Shown piece after piece: positions 59,971-64,000 of a stretch of 64,000 bases of DNA; position 1 is the stretch's first letter; each line of letters opens with the position of its first letter. The stretch comes from Mycobacterium sp. IDR2000157661 (GTDB taxonomy: Bacteria; Actinomycetota; Actinomycetes; Mycobacteriales; Mycobacteriaceae), in assembly GCF_022317005.1 (NCBI RefSeq), contig NZ_CP081006.1, positions 1,984,001 to 2,048,000 on the forward strand, read 5' to 3'. The notes under the pieces were generated by a model. The model had not been told where the DNA came from. It saw nothing but the letters and a program-made list of their open reading frames with translations, and did not search any database. The position numbers and the translations under genes are program-made.

Positions 59971-60642
59971 TCACTGGGCGTCGCGGCCCTGCCTGCTGCG
60001 CTTGTAGGCGGCGCGTCGAAAGTCGCCGAGCCAGCGCGGCGCCAGCTCGACCTCGGGGTCACTGTGCAGCGCCGGGTCGAAGGCTATGTCGTCACAACTG
60101 GGATCGACATGGCGCAGCGTCAACCGCGCCAGCGGCCGGAACGCACCGAAGCCGGGCGCCTGGTCGACGGTGAAACAGACGCCTTCGGAATCGATTTGGC
60201 GTTCGATTCCGTCGAGCGACAGGCCCTTGGCGTCGACCTCCGTCGCCAGCCGGGCGCGTATCCACCAGACCCCGCCTTGGTAGCGCAGCGGCATCAGGCT
60301 GGAGAACGTCGCACCGGACCACGACGCGGCGGGCGCCAGCGCGATGCGACTGCCTGCAATCGTGGAGGCCAACAGCAGATCCCACGGGCTGCACGAGCGC
60401 AGGTCGGGCGGCGGTGGGATGCGCCATGCGAGACCGGCGACGTCGGGTGAGCCGCCGGGCAGTCCGACGCCCTTGGAGACCCGGGCGATCACGCTGCACG
60501 AGTTCATCGGCAGCCCTTCGCCGTCCGGCGCGATCCGCTCGAGGGTGCCCTCGGCCATCACACCCGCGGGATGGAACAGCTTGCGCTGCCGGATGGCGGC
60601 GCCGAGGCGGATGGGCAGAGCGGCGATGTCGGAGGCTTGCAC
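59971..60642 (-). CDS. conserved hypothetical protein (phosphodiesterase-annotated family)
   Basis: A 223-residue cytosolic protein. Opening segments IRLGAAIRQRKLFHPAGVMAEGTLERIAP and SVIARVSKGVGLPGGSPDVAGLAWRIPPP resemble a mycobacterial family usually labelled phosphodiesterase without biochemical support. The layout, with Phe-His-Pro near the start and an Arg-rich end, recalls heme-binding catalase-like folds, but I cannot confirm this. GTG 60642. Stands alone between convergent and divergent neighbours. Confidence 0.68.
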   Translation of the reverse strand: MQASDIAALPIRLGAAIRQRKLFHPAGVMAEGTLERIAPDGEGLPMNSCSVIARVSKGVGLPGGSPDVAGLAWRIPPPPDLRSCSPWDLLLASTIAGSRIALAPAASWSGATFSSLMPLRYQGGVWWIRARLATEVDAKGLSLDGIERQIDSEGVCFTVDQAPGFGAFRPLARLTLRHVDPSCDDIAFDPALHSDPEVELAPRWLGDFRRAAYKRSRQGRDAQ

Positions 60643-60724
60643 GACTCTAGGGGTAGCCGCGCGAGGGTCTGGCGAAACGGCCGCGACGTTTAACCAGGCC
60701 GATACAGGGCATTAATTCCGGCAG

Positions 60725-60739
60725 TGCTGCGGCGCAGCA
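60725..60739. promoter_or_regulatory. palindrome in the promoter of the methyltransferase-CDGSH unit
   Basis: TGCTGCG / CGCAGCA around one G, 27 bases before GTG 60766. Possible operator for the two-gene unit. Confidence 0.35.
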
Positions 60740-60765
60740 GCAATTAGACCTGTCGAGAGGCCGAT

Positions 60766-61458
60766 GTGACGACCGCATACACCGATGTCCAAGAACCGCT
60801 GGTCGCGGTCGAAGGCGTCTACGTCCCTCAGGAAGATTCCCGACTGCTCGTCGATGTCATGGCAGACATGGACCTGGCGCGCGGACGCGACGTCGTCGAT
60901 CTGTGCACCGGAAGCGGCGTCGTCGCCGTCGGCGCCGCCGATCAAGGTGCGGCGTCGGTCACGGCGCTCGACATCTGTCCCCGTGCGGTGCGCTGTGCGC
61001 GTACCAACGCGCTGGCGGCGGGCGTGAGCGTCGACGTGCACCTCGGATCCTGGGCGCGGGCAGCGGAATTCGGACCGTTCGACCTGGTGACCTGCAACCC
61101 TCCCTACGTCCCGCACGATCCGGGAGGCTGCGATCCCCTCCCGGCGTATGTCGGGCCCGCGCGGGCCTGGGACGCCGGTTACGACGGCCGTCTCATCCTC
61201 GACCCGCTGTGCGAGACGGCGCCCCAACTGCTCGACAACGGCGGCACACTGCTTCTGGTGCAGTCGGAGTTCGCCGGTGCGCGGGAAACCCTCGGTGCGC
61301 TGGCCAGTGTCGGGCTCGACGCCGAAATAGTTGCCCGACAGTGGATTCCATTCGGACCGGTGTTGAGCTCGCGGGCGCAGTGGCTGGAGGAGACCGGCCG
61401 CCTGGAGCCCGGGCGCCGCGAAGAGGAGCTGCTCGTCATCCGGGCGGACAAGCCATGA
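60766..61458 (+). CDS. HemK2/MTQ2-like SAM-dependent methyltransferase
   Basis: A 230-residue methyltransferase with the SAM motif VDLCTGSGVVAVGAA (DLCTGSG at 45-51) and NPPY at 111-114, the glutamine-methylating signature of PrmC/HemK enzymes. It lacks the N-terminal recognition domain of true PrmC, so the target is not necessarily a release factor. The ribosome-binding site GAGAGG precedes GTG 60766. Stop and start of the CDGSH gene overlap as ATGA. Confidence 0.87.
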   Translation: MTTAYTDVQEPLVAVEGVYVPQEDSRLLVDVMADMDLARGRDVVDLCTGSGVVAVGAADQGAASVTALDICPRAVRCARTNALAAGVSVDVHLGSWARAAEFGPFDLVTCNPPYVPHDPGGCDPLPAYVGPARAWDAGYDGRLILDPLCETAPQLLDNGGTLLLVQSEFAGARETLGALASVGLDAEIVARQWIPFGPVLSSRAQWLEETGRLEPGRREEELLVIRADKP

Positions 61459-61685
61459 GCGACGCCGAACCGCGCACCGTACGCATCGTTCCGTCGGGCC
61501 CGTTGATGGTGCAGGGCCCGGTCCGCATCGAGATGCCGGACGGGCGGGTCGTGGAATCGGACCGTTTCATGGTCGCGATCTGCACGTGCCGGCGCAGCAA
61601 GGACTATCCGATGTGCGACACCAGCCACCGCTGCCGCCCGCGGCGCGACTCGGCGGCCAAGGCGTCAGCCAAGCGGCCGGCGTAG
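61455..61685 (+). CDS. CDGSH-type iron-sulfur protein
   Basis: A 76-residue protein with the CDGSH ligand set Cys43-X-Cys45-X8-Cys54-X3-His58 (CTCRRSKDYPMCDTSH), binding a [2Fe-2S] cluster by three Cys and one His. The usual Gly of CDGSH is Thr here. A basic tail follows. Coupled to the methyltransferase by ATGA, and its last 21 bases overlap the convergent di-iron protein gene. Confidence 0.9.
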   Translation: MSDAEPRTVRIVPSGPLMVQGPVRIEMPDGRVVESDRFMVAICTCRRSKDYPMCDTSHRCRPRRDSAAKASAKRPA

Positions 61686-62741
61686 CGACGAGCGGTTCTC
61701 GCTCCAGCACTCCATCAGGTGGCTTGCCAGCCGGTCCTCGACGACGTCGCGAGCGCGGATACCGAACACCACGTCACGGTCGAGGTGCGGTTCGCGGGCC
61801 ACCAGATCGCCGACCACATCGGTGCGCACCACCTGCTCGTGGACCGCGTCGGCCACCACGTGCTCGCGGTAGAAGGCCACACATGGCTCCGGTGCGCCCA
61901 TCCGCTCCAGAGCGTCGACGAGTCGGCGCGAACCCGGCGGGGACGTGATCTCGGTGGAGGCGAAATGGCCGATCGTCGCACCGCGTAACTCCCGGTGCAG
62001 GCCGAACAGCGACATCAGGTTCACCGAAGCCAAGGCGTAGGCCGACACGTTCCCGAGATAGGCGAGATAGGACGCGTCCAGGCCGGCCGCGTGCATGAGC
62101 TCCGCGAACAGATGCGCGTGCACATGGTCGCCACGACCACCGCCGTACTCGTCGAACTCGACGGCGACGAACGCCGCCTTGGCATGCCCGCTCAGCCGCG
62201 GGATCGCCCACGCGTGCGGATCCGCCTCCTTGAGGTGATACACCGAGCGGTGCACGAAGTACTCGCGCATCTGCTCGAAGGTGCCCTTGTCGCGCAGGTA
62301 GTATGACGGGCCCTCGCCGTCGAGCGGCTCAACCGCCAGCTTGTCCATCTCGGCTTCGGCGGTCTCGCCGGGCCCGATCTCGCCGACATCCTGGCGCACG
62401 GCGGCCAGGAACGACTCCTCGAGCCTGCCGCGCACATGCAGCAAGGCCGGGTTCCACTCCCACTTCGGGTTCACTCCGGCGAAGCCGCGGTAGTGCAGCT
62501 CGTAACAGATGTAGAGCGCGAGTTGTAGATCGAGGCCATAGGGATCGGCCTCGCACACCGGGACGTCGAACGGCCGCACATGCAGGGCGGGCCGTCCGCG
62601 CTGGAGCAGGTCGACAATCGTGGCGGACAGCGGCCCGACGGCCGCGGGGAGGGCAGGCTCGACTACCGTCGACGGAAGAGTCACATCGGTGTCAATACCC
62701 GCGTACTGCCCGTCGAACACATGTAGCGGATCGCAGGTCAT
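61665..62741 (-). CDS. heme-oxygenase-like di-iron (HDO) family protein
   Basis: A 358-residue helical protein of the iron-containing redox enzyme family. Likely metal ligands lie in AVEFDEYGGGRGDHVHAHLF and in FYREHVVADAVHE, the Glu/His/Asp/His pattern of heme-oxygenase-like di-iron oxidases. The N-terminal 120 residues form an extra helical region (YICYELHYRGFAGVNPKWEW). Family members oxidise amino acids or fatty acids; the substrate is unknown. Convergent with and overlapping the CDGSH gene, whose cluster could supply electrons or iron. Confidence 0.85.
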   Translation of the reverse strand: MTCDPLHVFDGQYAGIDTDVTLPSTVVEPALPAAVGPLSATIVDLLQRGRPALHVRPFDVPVCEADPYGLDLQLALYICYELHYRGFAGVNPKWEWNPALLHVRGRLEESFLAAVRQDVGEIGPGETAEAEMDKLAVEPLDGEGPSYYLRDKGTFEQMREYFVHRSVYHLKEADPHAWAIPRLSGHAKAAFVAVEFDEYGGGRGDHVHAHLFAELMHAAGLDASYLAYLGNVSAYALASVNLMSLFGLHRELRGATIGHFASTEITSPPGSRRLVDALERMGAPEPCVAFYREHVVADAVHEQVVRTDVVGDLVAREPHLDRDVVFGIRARDVVEDRLASHLMECWSENRSSLRRPLG

Positions 62742-62820
62742 GCACGCCCGGCGGCTCGTTTCGGTCTATGCTTGGCGGGGAATCCCGATCTGCATCGACG
62801 CGGGTCGAGGGGAGACGGCG

Positions 62821-63066
62821 ATGCTCGACATGGAGCTCCTACTGGGTCTCTACTGCTGTGGCTGGATCGCCGTATCCCTCGGGTTGTTCTTCGCCGGTAG
62901 GCGGTTATCCCAATGCGATTCGCCGGCACCGCATCCAGTGTGGATCAGCGTGCTCGGCGGCGCGCTCTGGCCGTTGGTGTTGGTCGGCGTCATAGAACTG
63001 AGCTCTGTCGTCGTCTACAGCAGGGTTCAGCACAAGACAGACCCGGGCGTCGGCATTCGCGTTTGA
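62821..63066 (+). CDS. small two-helix membrane protein
   Basis: An 81-residue protein with two hydrophobic helices (LLLGLYCCGWIAVSLGLFFAG and WISVLGGALWPLVLVGVIEL) and a short polar tail. GGGGAG precedes ATG 62821 at good spacing. Divergent from the HDO gene. I recognise no family. Confidence 0.6.
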   Translation: MLDMELLLGLYCCGWIAVSLGLFFAGRRLSQCDSPAPHPVWISVLGGALWPLVLVGVIELSSVVVYSRVQHKTDPGVGIRV

Positions 63067-63070
63067 TGCG

Positions 63071-63619
63071 GTGTCGGTACCGCCTGACGAGTTCGCGCAT
63101 CACTGGTGCGTCGAATGGCGGCGAAATGGGTACTTCTCGCGTAACGGCCCACCGTTCCGTCACGAGCGCGACCACCCCATCACACGCCCCGGGCGGCGGG
63201 CCACCGTTGTCATCACGCCGGCCGGAAGGTGGGTCCGAAGAGTGGGCTCCAGACGCGAGGAGAATCGACCAGCGCACGGTCCGCCGTGGCTCGGTCGGGC
63301 GATCGACTTCGTCGAGACGTACGCGCACACCCAGATCACGCTCGCCGATATCGCGGCGGTCGCGCACGTGACGCCGCGGGCGCTTCAACTGGCGTTCCGT
63401 GATCAGCTGAAGACCACCCCGATCGGCTATCTGCTGGCCGTGCGGTTGCACCGGGCGCATCTCGAGTTGACGACCTCGCATCCGTCGACATCGACGGTCA
63501 AGGAGATCGCTCACCGCTGGGGCTTTCGGCATTCCGGCCGGTTCGCGCGTCAATACCGGCTGAAGTACGGCCTGTATCCGGACGACACGCTCAAAGGCGG
63601 ATATCAGACCGCCGGCTGA
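63071..63619 (+). CDS. short AraC-family regulator, N-terminus probably lost
   Basis: The C-terminal about 115 residues are a good AraC double helix-turn-helix (DFVETYAHTQITLADIAAVAHVTPRALQLAF, then EIAHRWGFRHSGRFARQYR). The first 60-70 residues are Arg-rich, look non-native and resemble no ligand-binding domain, whereas relatives have about 300 residues. GTG 63071 is the longest start; GTG 63241 would give a bare DNA-binding domain. A truncated gene or a decayed full-length regulator is likely. Confidence 0.6.
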   Translation: MSVPPDEFAHHWCVEWRRNGYFSRNGPPFRHERDHPITRPGRRATVVITPAGRWVRRVGSRREENRPAHGPPWLGRAIDFVETYAHTQITLADIAAVAHVTPRALQLAFRDQLKTTPIGYLLAVRLHRAHLELTTSHPSTSTVKEIAHRWGFRHSGRFARQYRLKYGLYPDDTLKGGYQTAG

Positions 63620-63641
63620 CCGTCACCGGTCGCCTGTGCGG

Positions 63642-63715
63642 TCGGGGTGGCGGGATTCGAACCCACGACCTCTTCGTCCCGAACGAAGCACGCTACCAAG
63701 CTGCGCCACACCCCG
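63642..63715 (-). tRNA. tRNA-Pro(CGG)
   Basis: A 74-base cloverleaf on the minus strand. The acceptor pairs CGGGGTG with CACCCCG, discriminator A at 63642. The anticodon stem-loop CTTCG-TTCGGGA-CGAAG has anticodon CGG (63679-63681), and the T-arm has GGTTCGAATCC. CCA is not encoded. Confidence 0.96.
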
Positions 63716-63891
63716 CGTGAAGCGACGACAGCGTATCGCACCGGCGGGGTGCCAAGCCAAACGCCTGGGCGCCGTGCGCAGTGGTTGTCGTCCACCCGGA
63801 GAGGCGCATGTCACGACACGCCGCGGGAAGCAACGGGCATGTCGGTGGTGTTGTGCACACTGACGACAGCAACCGACGAAGCGAGGCAGAG

Positions 63892-64000
63892 ATGACTGGG
63901 CTGGGCGCATCCATCTACGTGGGTTTCTTCGCTTTGGCCGCGGTGTGGCTGTTCCTCACCTCCGACGGCCCGCTATTCGGCGGGGCCGACGATCAGGGCC
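63892..64000 (+). CDS. small membrane protein, cut by the window end
   Basis: ATG 63892, with AGGCAGAG upstream, opens a frame that runs off the window. The first 36 codons encode a membrane helix (SIYVGFFALAAVWLFLTS) followed by DGPLFGGADDQG. Too little is visible to identify it. The 176 bases between the tRNA and this start show no other feature. Confidence 0.55.
   Translation, partial: MTGLGASIYVGFFALAAVWLFLTSDGPLFGGADDQG

Overview
The window is high-GC actinobacterial DNA and almost certainly comes from a rapidly growing mycobacterium (Mycolicibacterium-like). The gene order follows the M. tuberculosis block from about Rv3723 (lucA) down to Rv3688c (yqeY-like), read in the opposite direction and with insertions. 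The ligC1-primPolC-ligC2 repair locus seen in M. smegmatis sits at the left. Genes are densely packed, many with GTG starts. At least ten starts have a TANNNT -10 box 6-8 bases before the start codon, the leaderless arrangement common in mycobacteria. I found no transposase, integrase, phage gene or CRISPR array, and no gene-free stretch reaches 300 bases.

Layout. 1-3.8 kb: a saccharopine dehydrogenase-like protein (cut by the window edge), an acetyl-CoA hydrolase/CoA-transferase, the tRNA-modifying enzyme GluQ and a small secreted protein. 3.8-8.9 kb: two LigC-type ATP-dependent ligases around a TetR/VOC/DUF1801 unit with a paired operator, then a primase-polymerase. 9-13.1 kb: an NADPH-dependent dehydrogenase with a divergent TetR, an S1 protease with PDZ domain and a LucA-like membrane protein. 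13.2-16.7 kb: tRNA-Ser(GGA), the 4.5S SRP RNA, aspC and dnaX. 16.7-19.5 kb: the tuberculostearic acid pair tmsA-tmsB, joined by a chain of overlapping mini-ORFs resembling a MIRU. 19.5-26.6 kb: an SRPBCC protein, Ami1, ybaB-recR, a DUF559 nuclease gene between inverted repeats, gatD-murT (peptidoglycan amidation) and a DnaQ-like exonuclease.

26.6-32.7 kb: leuA behind a leucine leader peptide and hairpin, then ask-asd and a secreted DUF4185 protein. 32.9-38.3 kb: a DUF417/ECF sigma/zinc anti-sigma operon, small secreted proteins, catalase, Ohr and a PknH-sensor-like protein. 38.4-43.8 kb: the complete ergothioneine operon egtABCDE, every junction overlapping, followed convergently by a second glutamate-cysteine-ligase-like gene. 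45.4-51.1 kb: an acyltransferase, a methyltransferase, glpK, and a PadR regulator divergent from a carotenoid oxygenase across three evenly spaced palindromes.

51.1-58.2 kb: RDD and SpoIIM proteins fire from back-to-back promoters. They neighbour a tightly coupled membrane protein-DUF4129-DUF4350-MoxR-DUF58 operon, a conserved AAA+ chaperone system of unknown client. 58.3-64 kb: YqeY, an F420-type oxidoreductase, small proteins, and a methyltransferase-CDGSH pair converging on a heme-oxygenase-like di-iron protein. The window ends with a short AraC-like gene, tRNA-Pro(CGG) and the start of a membrane protein.

The least explained items are the tmsA-tmsB mini-ORF relay, the inverted-repeat-flanked DUF559 gene with a third copy of the repeat 9 kb away, and the methyltransferase/CDGSH/HDO cluster. 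Gene identities rest on motifs, length and remembered family and synteny knowledge; no database search was run.
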